Shown: one piece after another, positions 1-6,905 of the stretch
How the letters are laid out: each line of letters starts with the position of its first letter
Position numbering within the stretch: the stretch's first letter is position 1
Source of the DNA: Bdellovibrionales bacterium
Lineage (GTDB): Bacteria; Bdellovibrionota; UBA1018; CAIPTA01
Direction of reading: 5' to 3'
Length of the DNA: 12,175 nucleotides
NCBI GenBank assembly: GCA_021730855.1
Contig: JAKFYM010000076.1
Span: 1-12,175 of the forward strand
Position numbers and translations under genes: made by a program
Notes under the pieces: model-generated
What the model was told of the DNA's origin: nothing
Database searches by the model: none
Seen by the model: only the letters and a program-made list of their open reading frames with translations

Positions 1-540
1 AGCATGACCATTCCCTACGCGGCCATCACCGGCATCCTGCTCTGGTTCGCGAGCATTGCAGCCGGCTGGTTAGAAAATTTTTTCGTATTCCGACGGATTC
101 CCGAGACCATCAGCCAATCCTCCTGGCTCGCCAATATTTTTGGGGAAAAAAGAGCCACAAAGCTTTCGCATTGGATCAATCACAATATCTCGGGCATCGG
201 GGGCAGCGTGGCCCTGGGCTTTCTGCTCGGCTTCATGCCCATCATCGGCCGTTTTTTCGGCGTCCCGCTCGATGTGCGTCACGTCACGCTCTCTAGTGGC
301 GCCATCACCCTCGCCTTCCTCTCCCTGCCGGCCGAAGCGGTGCACTGGCAAGACATCCTCCTTCTCTCGCTCAGCATCTTCCTCATGGGCGCCCTCAACT
401 TCGGGGTGAGCTTCGCCGCGGCTCTCTACACCGCCCTAAAAGCCCGTCAGGTGAAGAAGGCTAAGCTCACCCTCCTGCGTGTCTCCCTTTGGGAAAAAGT
501 GCGGCAAAAGCCCAGCGAGTTCTTTTTCCCGCCCAAGTAG
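1..540 (+). CDS. C-terminal part of a Gcr-like ('site-specific recombinase' family) membrane protein, 5'-truncated by window edge
   Basis: The frame is open from base 1 (an AGC codon precedes the first ATG), so this is the 3' end of a gene that begins outside the window; the ATG at 4 is probably internal. The visible 179 residues are strongly hydrophobic, with about four membrane segments. They carry the motifs WLENFFVFRR, NISGIGGSVALGFLLG and FFGVPLDVRHVTLSSG, which I recognise from memory as the conserved C-terminal region of the SpecificRecomb family (Neisseria Gcr-like proteins). The family name is historical: this part looks like an integral membrane protein, not a DNA recombinase, and its biochemical role is unknown to me. 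The C-terminus is basic (LKARQVKKAK...), as expected for a cytoplasmic tail. A terminator-like hairpin follows the stop directly, so the gene is probably transcribed separately from the rpsB operon. Confidence 0.75.
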   Translation, partial: SMTIPYAAITGILLWFASIAAGWLENFFVFRRIPETISQSSWLANIFGEKRATKLSHWINHNISGIGGSVALGFLLGFMPIIGRFFGVPLDVRHVTLSSGAITLAFLSLPAEAVHWQDILLLSLSIFLMGALNFGVSFAAALYTALKARQVKKAKLTLLRVSLWEKVRQKPSEFFFPPK

Positions 541-560
541 GCTGAAAAATCAGCGTTTTT
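541..560 (+). terminator. Short terminator-like hairpin after the Gcr-like gene
   Basis: GCTGA (541-545) pairs with TCAGC (550-554) across an AAAA loop and is followed by GTTTTTCT. The layout is that of an intrinsic terminator placed directly after the stop codon. The stem is only 5 bp, so efficiency may be low. Confidence 0.5.
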
Positions 561-565
561 CTCGA

Positions 566-595
566 TTGCGCGCAGCCCTAGCCGCATGCTAAGAC
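566..595 (+). promoter_or_regulatory. Candidate promoter for the rpsB operon
   Basis: A TTGCGC element (566-571) lies 18 nt upstream of TAAGAC (590-595), which is preceded by an extended -10 TG dinucleotide (587-588). The -10 matches the consensus only partly. Support comes from position: it lies between the terminator and the structured leader, and would start transcription near 601-603, just before the first leader helix begins at 610. Confidence 0.35.
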
Positions 596-609
596 AAGCC
601 CATCTCACA

Positions 610-709
610 CGGCTCCCAAAGCCCTGCCCCCGCAGGGAATTGCAGTTTAAGTGCTGAACATTTTGGCAAATGTTTGGTTCCGGAGCCGGAGGCAGAGCAA
701 TTTCGCTCT
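610..709 (+). promoter_or_regulatory. Structured rpsB mRNA leader (candidate S2-responsive autoregulatory element)
   Basis: Several complementary segments can fold together. CGGCTCC (610-616) pairs with GGAGCCG (682-688) over 7 bp. Inside it lie a perfect 6-bp GC-rich hairpin (CCCTGC 622-627 with GCAGGG 632-637, loop CCCC) and an 11-bp hairpin with a few G-U pairs (653-663 with 668-678, loop TGGC). This gives a three-way junction. A further 5-bp hairpin (AGAGC 694-698 with GCTCT 705-709) follows before the Shine-Dalgarno. No U-tract follows any stem, so these are not ordinary terminators. In E. coli, S2 represses its own rpsB-tsf mRNA through the leader; a similar role here is inference. Confidence 0.45.
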
Positions 710-736
710 TTAACTTAAACCTTGAAAGGGGAAAAA

Positions 737-1597
737 ATGCCTAATGTCGTCATGAAAGACCTGCTCGAAGCAGGCGTTCACTTCGGTCACCAAACCAAAC
801 GCTGGAATCCTAAAATGAAGCCTTTCGTCTATGGCGCGAGGAATGGGATTTACATCATTGACCTACAGAAAACCCTCGGTCTCGCGCGCGATGCCGTGGA
901 TTTCGCCCTGAAGACCGCCAGCGAAGGGAAAAAAATCCTTTTTGTCGGTACCAAAAAACAAGCCCGCGAGATCGTGGCCCAAGAAGCCAAGCGCTCCGAC
1001 CAATACTGTGTGACGAACCGCTGGCTCGGCGGCACGCTCACCAACTATTCCACGATCAAAGCCTCGATCGACCAGTTGAAAAAATACAACGCCATGGAAG
1101 ATGCCGGCGAGCTCCAGCTTCTCAACAAAAAACACCTGGCACGCATCCAAAAGCACCGGGAAAAACTCGATAAGAACTTGGGCGGGATCAAAGACATGCG
1201 TAAGCTTCCGGGTGCGCTCTTCATCATCGATCCTTCCAAAGAGCATACCGCAGTGCTTGAAGCCAACCGCTTGGGCATTCCCGTGATTTCCGTGGTCGAC
1301 ACCAATTGCGATCCCACAGGCATCGATTACGTGATCCCGGGCAACGACGACGCGATCAAGTCGATCCGTCTGTTCTGTTCGCTCGTGGCCGAGGCCTGCA
1401 TCGAAGGCCATAATAAATTCCAAGAGAAACTGCGCTCCAATGAAGTGCAGGAAGAAAAGGAAGAAGAGAAAGTCACTCCTGTTTCCCGTTTTGAAGGCCA
1501 CGTGGACCTCATTTCTCCCGACGAGGCCGAGCTCGCCATGAAGGAAGCCCAAAAGGAAGAGGAACCAGCTGCAGTGGTAGAGGGCGAGAAGGCGTAA
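737..1597 (+). CDS. rpsB: Small ribosomal subunit protein S2
   Basis: S2 binds the 30S subunit between head and body and is needed for S1 assembly and initiation. The protein shows the family hallmarks near the N-terminus: LLEAGVHFGHQTKRWNPKM, YGARNGIYIIDLQKT, then ILFVGTKKQAREIV, RWLGGTLTNY, and the nucleotide-fold-like FIIDPSKEHTAVLEANRLGIPVI with DTNCDPTGIDYVIPGNDDA. The ATG at 737 is chosen because AAAGGGG (725-731) sits 5 nt upstream; a TTG at 722 would give five extra residues (MKGEK) but lies on top of that Shine-Dalgarno. Length is 286 residues, against about 240 in E. coli. The surplus is a C-terminal tail from about residue 234 rich in Glu (EVQEEKEEEK ... VEGEKA). It is the first gene of the operon, with tsf 45 nt downstream, the standard rpsB-tsf pairing. 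Confidence 0.98.
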   Translation: MPNVVMKDLLEAGVHFGHQTKRWNPKMKPFVYGARNGIYIIDLQKTLGLARDAVDFALKTASEGKKILFVGTKKQAREIVAQEAKRSDQYCVTNRWLGGTLTNYSTIKASIDQLKKYNAMEDAGELQLLNKKHLARIQKHREKLDKNLGGIKDMRKLPGALFIIDPSKEHTAVLEANRLGIPVISVVDTNCDPTGIDYVIPGNDDAIKSIRLFCSLVAEACIEGHNKFQEKLRSNEVQEEKEEEKVTPVSRFEGHVDLISPDEAELAMKEAQKEEEPAAVVEGEKA

Positions 1598-1608
1598 GCG
1601 CTTTTCTC
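1586..1608 (+). terminator. Intercistronic hairpin across the rpsB stop codon (possible attenuator)
   Basis: GAGAAGGCG (1586-1594) can pair with CGCTTTTCTC (1599-1608) around a TAAG loop made of the rpsB stop codon and one base. The stem has about nine pairs, including one G-U pair and one bulged T. A pyrimidine-rich stretch (CCTTCTCC) follows, not a clean U-tract. It could act as a weak attenuator or processing site that lowers tsf relative to rpsB. Confidence 0.35.
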
Positions 1609-1642
1609 CCTTCTCCTATTCAATTTCGAAAAGAGGAACGAC

Positions 1643-2275
1643 ATGGAAATCAACGCATCGACAGTGAAAGAGCTTCGCGAACGCACGGGCGCGGGCATGA
1701 TGGATTGCAAAAAAGCACTCACCGAAACTAGTGGCAATCTTGACGAAGCCATCGAGTATTTACGGAAAAAAGGCCTCTCCGCTGCCGCCAAAAAAGCCGG
1801 CCGCGCCACTTCCGAGGGAACCATCGGCTCCTACGTGCATTCGAACGGTAAAGTGGCCGTGCTCGTGGAAGTGAACTGCGAGACCGACTTTGTGGCCAGG
1901 AACGAAAACTTCCAAGTTTTCGTGAAAGACCTAGCCATGCACATCGCCGCCGCCGCCCCTGTGTGCGTGCGCCCCGATGATATGCCCGCCGAATACATCG
2001 CCAAAGAGCGGGAAATCTCGCTGGCGCAGATGAAAGAAGACCCCAAGATGGCAAATAAGCCACAAGCGGTGCTCGACAAAATCATCGAAGGCAAGATCCA
2101 GAAGCTCTACGACGAGCAATGCTTGATGAGCCAGAAATTCGTGAAAGATCCTGAAATTTCGATCTCGGATCTCGTCAGCCAGACCGTGGCGAAGATCGGC
2201 GAGAACATCAGCGTGGCTCGTTTTGCGCGCTTTGTGTTGGGTGAGACCGCAAAAAAGGCTCAGGAAACTAACTGA
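1643..2275 (+). CDS. tsf: Translation elongation factor Ts (short form)
   Basis: EF-Ts is the guanine nucleotide exchange factor that releases GDP from EF-Tu. The N-terminal UBA-like domain shows VKELRERTGAGMMDCKKAL followed by LDEAIEYLRKKGL. The core carries the signature VEVNCETDFVARNENF, whose TDFV residues contact EF-Tu in known structures. The C-terminus (IGENISVARFARFVLGE) is typical. At 210 residues it is well below the E. coli protein (about 283) and close to the compact form known from Thermus, so part of the duplicated core region appears to be missing. The ATG at 1643 has AGAGGA (1632-1637) five nt upstream. Its TGA stop shares one base with the pyrH start (TGATG), so the two are translationally coupled. 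Confidence 0.97.
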   Translation: MEINASTVKELRERTGAGMMDCKKALTETSGNLDEAIEYLRKKGLSAAAKKAGRATSEGTIGSYVHSNGKVAVLVEVNCETDFVARNENFQVFVKDLAMHIAAAAPVCVRPDDMPAEYIAKEREISLAQMKEDPKMANKPQAVLDKIIEGKIQKLYDEQCLMSQKFVKDPEISISDLVSQTVAKIGENISVARFARFVLGETAKKAQETN

Positions 2276-3012
2276 TGCCAGCAGCCAAATCAGGAAAGCC
2301 CGCCTATAGCAGGATCCTGCTAAAACTTTCCGGCGAGGCTTTGGCTGGGCAACGAGGCTATGGCGTGGACCTGCAGGTGCTGCAGGACCTCGTGGCCGAT
2401 CTAAAAGAGATCCATGCCCTGGGCGTCCAGATCGCAATCGTGATCGGTGGCGGCAATATCTTCCGGGGCATGCAGGCCTCGGAAGCGGGAATGGACCGCG
2501 CAAGCGCCGATTATATGGGAATGCTGGCCACCGTGATCAACGCCCTGGCCATCCAAGATGCTTTGGAAAAACAAGGCGTGTTCACGCGAGTGCAATCAGC
2601 CATTGAGATGCAAGAGATTGCCGAGCCCTATATCCGCCGTCGCGCCGAGCGCCACTTGGAAAAAGGCCGCGTGGTGATCTTTGCGGCCGGCACGGGGAAT
2701 CCCTTTTTCACCACCGACACTGCCGCCGCCCTGCGCGCCTGTGAGATCGATGCGAATCTTCTGCTCAAAGCCACGAAAGTGGACGGAGTCTATGATTCGG
2801 ATCCGGTCAAAAATCCAAATGCCAAAAAATTCCAGGAACTTCGGTACATCGACGTGCTCAGCAAAGGCCTGGAAGTGATGGACTCTGCGGCAATCTCTTT
2901 GTGCATGGACAATTCCATGCCCATCATCGTTTTCAATATGAACCAAAGGGGTTCGATGAAAGACGTGATCATGGGCAAGAAGGTCGGCACATTGATTCTG
3001 CCCAACCACTAG
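2275..3012 (+). CDS. pyrH: Uridylate (UMP) kinase
   Basis: PyrH is the bacterial hexameric UMP kinase of the amino-acid-kinase fold, converting UMP and ATP to UDP in pyrimidine nucleotide synthesis in the cytoplasm. Visible motifs in order are RILLKLSGEALAG (phosphate-binding N-terminus), IAIVIGGGNIFRG, DYMGMLATVINALAIQDAL, GTGNPFFTTDTAAALRA (UMP site), LLKATKVDGVYDSDP and MDNSMPIIVFNMN. All align with my memory of E. coli PyrH, and the 245-residue length is normal. The start overlaps the tsf stop by one base, with AGGAA (2262-2266) inside the end of tsf as Shine-Dalgarno. Position between tsf and frr is the classic arrangement. Confidence 0.97.
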   Translation: MPAAKSGKPAYSRILLKLSGEALAGQRGYGVDLQVLQDLVADLKEIHALGVQIAIVIGGGNIFRGMQASEAGMDRASADYMGMLATVINALAIQDALEKQGVFTRVQSAIEMQEIAEPYIRRRAERHLEKGRVVIFAAGTGNPFFTTDTAAALRACEIDANLLLKATKVDGVYDSDPVKNPNAKKFQELRYIDVLSKGLEVMDSAAISLCMDNSMPIIVFNMNQRGSMKDVIMGKKVGTLILPNH

Positions 3013-3024
3013 AGGGAAAAACGC

Positions 3025-3579
3025 ATGAAAGAAACAATACAAAAATTTGAGCAAGCCAATATCGCCGCGATCAAGGCACTGAAAGAGCAACTCGGCAAGG
3101 TGCGCACCGGCCGCGCCAATGTGTCGGCCCTGGATGGAGTGATGGTGGACTATTACGGCACCCCCACCCCCATCAAACAAGTGGCCAATCTTTCCACTCC
3201 CGATGCCCGCACCATCCAAGTGCAGGCTTGGGAAGGCTCGCTCTTGCCCGCCATCGAAAAAGCCATCATCGGGGCCAACCTTGGCCTCACCCCGATGAAT
3301 GATGGCAAACTGATCCGCGTGCCGATTCCGCAACTGACCGAAGAGCGCCGCAAGGACCTCGTCAAGCAATGCAAAAAGATGGGCGAAGAAGGCAAAGTCA
3401 ACGTGCGCAACCAGCGCCGTGATGCCAACGAAGCCCTCAAGAAGCAGGAAAAAGACAAGGTGATCTCCGAGGACGAAAACAAGCGCGCCCAGGAAGAAGT
3501 GCAGAAGAAAACGGATCTGGCGATTGCCGAGATCGATAAGATCCTCGGTGAAAAAGAAAAAGAAATCCTAACGATCTGA
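3025..3579 (+). CDS. frr: Ribosome recycling factor
   Basis: RRF, with EF-G, splits post-termination ribosomes into subunits. The 184-residue length is standard (185 in E. coli). Family motifs are clear: LGKVRTGRANVSALDGVMVDYYGTPTPIKQVA in the junction between the coiled-coil and beta domains, then NLGLTPMNDGKLIRVPIPQLTEERRKDLVK and the long charged helix VNVRNQRRDANEALKK. The Arg in VRTGR corresponds to the conserved ribosome-contacting residue. The ATG at 3025 has AGAGGG (3011-3016) eight nt upstream. It lies 12 nt after pyrH and 17 nt before uppS and is evidently cotranscribed with both. Confidence 0.97.
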   Translation: MKETIQKFEQANIAAIKALKEQLGKVRTGRANVSALDGVMVDYYGTPTPIKQVANLSTPDARTIQVQAWEGSLLPAIEKAIIGANLGLTPMNDGKLIRVPIPQLTEERRKDLVKQCKKMGEEGKVNVRNQRRDANEALKKQEKDKVISEDENKRAQEEVQKKTDLAIAEIDKILGEKEKEILTI

Positions 3580-3596
3580 AGACCGGGAAAGCCGCC

Positions 3597-4322
3597 ATGG
3601 AGAATCAGCCGCGACATATCGCGATCATCATGGATGGTAACGGCCGTTGGGCTGAGAAGCGTCGTCACAACCGCGACTTTGGCCATGCTAAGGGCGTGGA
3701 GCGCGCCCGCGAGATCACCCGGGAATGCGCAAAACTCGGCATCGAAGCGCTCACGCTTTATACTTTTTCCACCGAGAACTGGCAGCGCCCGGTGATGGAA
3801 GTCAACTTCCTGATGAAGCTGCTCCTGCGCTACTTGAAGTTTGAAACCCAGGAAATCATCGAAAATAACCTGCGCTTTCGCGCCGTGGGTTTTACCGAAA
3901 TGCTCCCCCAACCGATCCAGAAAGAGCTGCAGCGGCTCACCGAAGCCACCGCCAAAAACACTGGTATGTTCCTCAATATCGCTCTCTCCTATGGCTCTCG
4001 CCAGGAGATCACGCAGGTAATCCGCTCGATTGCAGCCGACGTTAAAGAAGGCAAGTTAGCCCTGGAGCAGATCGATGAAGCCGCCGTGAGCGCGCGCCTT
4101 TTCACGCGAGAGTCTCCCGACCCTGATCTTTTGCTCCGCACCGGTGGCGACCAACGCATCTCCAATTTTCTGCTTTGGCAGGCAGCTTATGCGGAACTTT
4201 ATTTCACCGAAAAATGCTGGCCCGATTTCACGATCGCCGATCTGCATGCGGCCCTCACCACGTTTCAGGGCCGTGAACGCCGCTTCGGCAAAGTGCTGAG
4301 GTACCATGAATCTCGAGCATAA
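3597..4322 (+). CDS. uppS: Undecaprenyl diphosphate synthase (cis-prenyltransferase)
   Basis: UppS condenses eight isopentenyl diphosphates onto farnesyl diphosphate to make the C55 carrier lipid used for peptidoglycan and O-antigen synthesis. The N-terminal signature IAIIMDGNGRWAEKR contains the catalytic Asp (D13) and the phosphate-binding loop. TLYTFSTENWQRP, LNIALSYGSRQEI and the C-terminal RTGGDQRISNFLLWQAAYAELYF with FQGRERRFG complete the family pattern. Length (241 residues) is normal. The ATG at 3597 is preceded by a weak GGGAAA Shine-Dalgarno (3585-3590). The 3' end overlaps cdsA by 17 nt, implying coupled translation of two lipid-synthesis enzymes. Confidence 0.97.
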   Translation: MENQPRHIAIIMDGNGRWAEKRRHNRDFGHAKGVERAREITRECAKLGIEALTLYTFSTENWQRPVMEVNFLMKLLLRYLKFETQEIIENNLRFRAVGFTEMLPQPIQKELQRLTEATAKNTGMFLNIALSYGSRQEITQVIRSIAADVKEGKLALEQIDEAAVSARLFTRESPDPDLLLRTGGDQRISNFLLWQAAYAELYFTEKCWPDFTIADLHAALTTFQGRERRFGKVLRYHESRA

Positions 4323-5103
4323 AAAGCGTTGGATTGCCGGTTCGGCTGGAGTGCTTTTTCTCCTGGGCATGTATTTTTTTGCGGGTCACCAAGGGCTCAT
4401 TGGCCTCACGGCGGGAATCTCGATCCTCGCCTATTATGAGCTTCTCTCGTTTTCTGCCAGCCGCCGCCCTTGGGTGCCTCTCTGCGCGGCCGTGCTGACC
4501 GCCTTCTGGCTGGGCCTAGAGCTGCCGGGGGCAATGCCGGTTCTTTATTTGTCGGCCTTGTTTGTGGTGCTCCAAAGCCTTTGGACCGCCCATCGCAGCG
4601 GCGCCGACTTGCTTCCCGAAGCCCAGGCCCTGCAACTAAAAATATTTGGCCTCTTCTATATCGTGTTTTTCCTGTCCTTCGTTCCTCGCCTGCACTCCCT
4701 GCCGCACGGGCCCTGGCTCCTCCTCCTCTTGCTTGCCATCATCTGGCTCGGAGACATTGCCGCCTACTATGGAGGAAAGGCCTTCGGCCGGCATAAACTC
4801 TCCCCCATTAGCCCGGGGAAAACCCTCGAGGGAGCTTTGTCGGGCCTGCTCGCCTGCGCGATTTTTGCCTTCTTTTTCCAGCGCATGCTGCCCCATCTGG
4901 GAGTGGGAAAAATCATTGCCGTAACATTGGCCACCTCCTGCGTGGCCCAAGCGGGGGATTTGGTGGAGTCTTTTTTGAAGCGTGCCTATCTTGTCAAAGA
5001 CAGCGGCTCGCTGCTTCCGGGGCATGGCGGAATCTTTGACCGCTTCGATAGCCTGATTTTGGCTGCCCCCTTTTTCTACCTTCTCGTGCGCCTGTTTTTT
5101 TAG
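4306..5103 (+). CDS. cdsA: Phosphatidate cytidylyltransferase (CDP-diglyceride synthase)
   Basis: CdsA is an integral inner-membrane enzyme that makes CDP-diacylglycerol from phosphatidate and CTP, the common precursor of the major phospholipids. The protein is 265 residues with several hydrophobic segments. It ends with the family signature at residues about 222-248: SFLKRAYLVKDSGSLLPGHG followed by GIFDRFD, including the conserved KD, HGG and DRxD residues that bind metal and substrate. The conserved WLGDIAAYYGGKAFGRHKLSPISPGKTLEG stretch is also present in the middle. The ATG at 4306 lies inside uppS, with GAGG (4298-4301) four nt upstream. In many bacteria dxr follows cdsA; here rseP follows directly after 75 nt. 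Confidence 0.96.
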   Translation: MNLEHKKRWIAGSAGVLFLLGMYFFAGHQGLIGLTAGISILAYYELLSFSASRRPWVPLCAAVLTAFWLGLELPGAMPVLYLSALFVVLQSLWTAHRSGADLLPEAQALQLKIFGLFYIVFFLSFVPRLHSLPHGPWLLLLLLAIIWLGDIAAYYGGKAFGRHKLSPISPGKTLEGALSGLLACAIFAFFFQRMLPHLGVGKIIAVTLATSCVAQAGDLVESFLKRAYLVKDSGSLLPGHGGIFDRFDSLILAAPFFYLLVRLFF

Positions 5104-5178
5104 CGGAAAGCCCAATTTAACGCATTGCGCCTTCCGAGGAAACGCAGCGCTGCTTGGGGGGCTATGTTAGGATGGGTC
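5104..5178 (+). other. cdsA-rseP intergenic segment with small dyads
   Basis: This is the longest gap in the operon (75 nt), lying exactly where dxr is often found. It holds an imperfect hairpin (TGCG 5126-5129 with CGCA 5143-5146, inner TTC/GAA) and the perfect palindrome GCAGCGCTGC (5144-5153). I see no U-tract and no convincing promoter; the TATGTT at 5163-5168 has no acceptable -35 partner. Confidence 0.3.
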
Positions 5179-6903
5179 ATGAATCTATTCTTGCCGAATC
5201 TACTAAAGAGTCTTGAGTATGTTTTTGCGATCGTGACCCTTCTCGGGGGCGTGATTGCGATCCATGAATTTGGCCACTTTATCTTCGCCAAGTGGGCCGG
5301 CATCCGGGTGGATATGTTCTCCATCGGCTTTGGCCCGAAACTATGGTCGCGCAAATGGGGCGAAACGGAATACATCCTCTCGCTCATCCCCTTGGGCGGA
5401 TTCGTGAAAATCTATGGCCAAGATCCCGAAGAGCTGGCCAATGATCCTGAGCCCAAGCCCGAGCGCGCCTTCGTGAAAAAATCCCTGCCGCAGAAAATCA
5501 GCGTGCTCTTTGGCGGCCCGCTTTTCAATTACCTGCTCGCGATCCTGATCTTCGCCATTCTGGCGATGGCCGGCATCGAGAAGCTCCCCCCGGTGGCCAC
5601 CCGTGTGGTGAACGACACTCCTGCCCACCAAGCAGGCTTGCGCTCCGGAGACGTGATCGTTTCCGTAGGAGGCATGGCCACGAAGACATTCGAAGACGTG
5701 GCGGAACAAATCATCCGCGCCCCGGAAAAGAACCTGCGCTTCTCGCTCTTGCGCGAGGGAGTGCCCACGGAGCTCGACGTAAAAATCCAGAAAGAGCCTG
5801 CCCTCACGGCCTATGGCGAGGATTCGATTGCCGGCACCCTGGATGGGATCAATCCCTTTGCACGCGAGGCGCTGGTGGCCACCACCCTGGCCGAGCATCC
5901 TTGGGGCTTTCGCACCGGCGATAAGATCGTGGAAGTGAATGGCAATCCGGTGCGCTCCTGGGAAGAAGTGGAAAAAAACATTGGCCAGGCCCTGGCCTCT
6001 TCCAGCGCCGCCTTGAACTTTAAGGCCGAGCGGAAGTCGGAAACAGTCGCCCTTACCTCCGGCGACATTCGCGCCCTCGCGCAGAAATCCAAAAAAGACG
6101 CGGGTGTCTTTCTGGAAAACGCCGGGCTGCACAATCCCGAACTTTTTGTGGGCGAGGTGCTGAAAGATGGCGCCGCTTCTCAAGCGGGGCTACGTGCGGG
6201 TGACCGCGTGGCCTCCGTGAACGGCAAAAAAATCTACAGCTTCGAGCACCTCCGCTCGCGCATCCAGGAAACGGGGCACGATGTGGCCAAACTGGCCAAG
6301 GAACAGGGCAAGGAGCCGAACTTTGACCAAGCCCTCAAGCTGGAGATCGAACGCGAAGGCAAACTGCAAACTCTCGTGAGCTCGATCCGCGCCAGCAAGG
6401 AGAAGAATCTCTTGGGCGAAAACGTGATCCTCTACAATATCGGCATCATCTCCGCGGGCCGCTTGGCGCGCCCGACGAATCCGATCGTGGAGCGCACGCT
6501 GAATCCGTTCAAGGCGCTCTGGATCGGCACCATTGAATCGGCCAACCACACCGCGATGACGGTGATCGGCCTCAAGAAGTTAGTCTTCGGCGAAGTTTCG
6601 ATGAAGACGATGGGCGGCCCCATCCTGATCGGAAAACTTGCGGGGGACACTTTCTCCGAACGCGGCTGGCAGGATTTCCTGCGCTTCATGGCGATCATCT
6701 CGATCAGTTTGGGCGTCTTCAACCTGCTCCCGCTCCCGATCCTCGACGGTGGGCATATCGTGTTCGCAGTGATTGAATCCCTGCGCGGCAAGCCGCTCTC
6801 GCAGTCCGTGCAGCAAGCCACGCTCAAGGTGGGCCTCTCGCTCATCTTGATCCTCATGGTGTTCGCGATCTTCAATGATATTTCGCGAGTGCTGCCCTTC
6901 TAG
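5179..6903 (+). CDS. rseP: RseP-type site-2 intramembrane zinc metalloprotease with three apparent PDZ domains
   Basis: RseP cleaves transmembrane substrates such as anti-sigma factors and remnant signal peptides in the inner membrane. The first membrane segment holds the zinc motif HEFGH (residues 29-33) and the last region holds NLLPLPILDGGH (515-526), whose Asp523 is the third zinc ligand. The usual FGGPLFNYLLAILIF follows near residue 111. Between the membrane parts I see three PDZ-like repeats instead of two. They are centred on AHQAGLRSGDVIVSVGG (149-165), HPWGFRTGDKIVEVNG (240-255) and ASQAGLRAGDRVASVNG (333-349). The protein is therefore 574 residues against about 450 in E. coli. The ATG at 5179 is chosen because AGGA (5169-5172) is six nt upstream and the membrane helix starts shortly after. 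In-frame TTG 5125 and ATG 5164 are less likely. tsaB begins two nt after the stop. Confidence 0.95.
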   Translation: MNLFLPNLLKSLEYVFAIVTLLGGVIAIHEFGHFIFAKWAGIRVDMFSIGFGPKLWSRKWGETEYILSLIPLGGFVKIYGQDPEELANDPEPKPERAFVKKSLPQKISVLFGGPLFNYLLAILIFAILAMAGIEKLPPVATRVVNDTPAHQAGLRSGDVIVSVGGMATKTFEDVAEQIIRAPEKNLRFSLLREGVPTELDVKIQKEPALTAYGEDSIAGTLDGINPFAREALVATTLAEHPWGFRTGDKIVEVNGNPVRSWEEVEKNIGQALASSSAALNFKAERKSETVALTSGDIRALAQKSKKDAGVFLENAGLHNPELFVGEVLKDGAASQAGLRAGDRVASVNGKKIYSFEHLRSRIQETGHDVAKLAKEQGKEPNFDQALKLEIEREGKLQTLVSSIRASKEKNLLGENVILYNIGIISAGRLARPTNPIVERTLNPFKALWIGTIESANHTAMTVIGLKKLVFGEVSMKTMGGPILIGKLAGDTFSERGWQDFLRFMAIISISLGVFNLLPLPILDGGHIVFAVIESLRGKPLSQSVQQATLKVGLSLILILMVFAIFNDISRVLPF

Positions 6904-6905
6904 CG

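Noticed and set aside
541..736. tRNA or other known structural RNA gene upstream of rpsB
   Set aside because: No cloverleaf, TTCRANNC-like T-loop or anticodon arm; the stems fit an mRNA leader better.
863..1552. 229-codon minus-strand frame opposite rpsB, plus similar long shadows opposite pyrH/frr (2596-3369) and rseP (5341-6183)
   Set aside because: All lie fully antisense to strongly conserved housekeeping genes and lack a Shine-Dalgarno and any family pattern.
5125..5178. N-terminal extension of rseP from TTG 5125 or ATG 5164
   Set aside because: The extension is basic and non-hydrophobic, the candidate starts lack a properly spaced Shine-Dalgarno, and ATG 5179 has AGGA six nt upstream.
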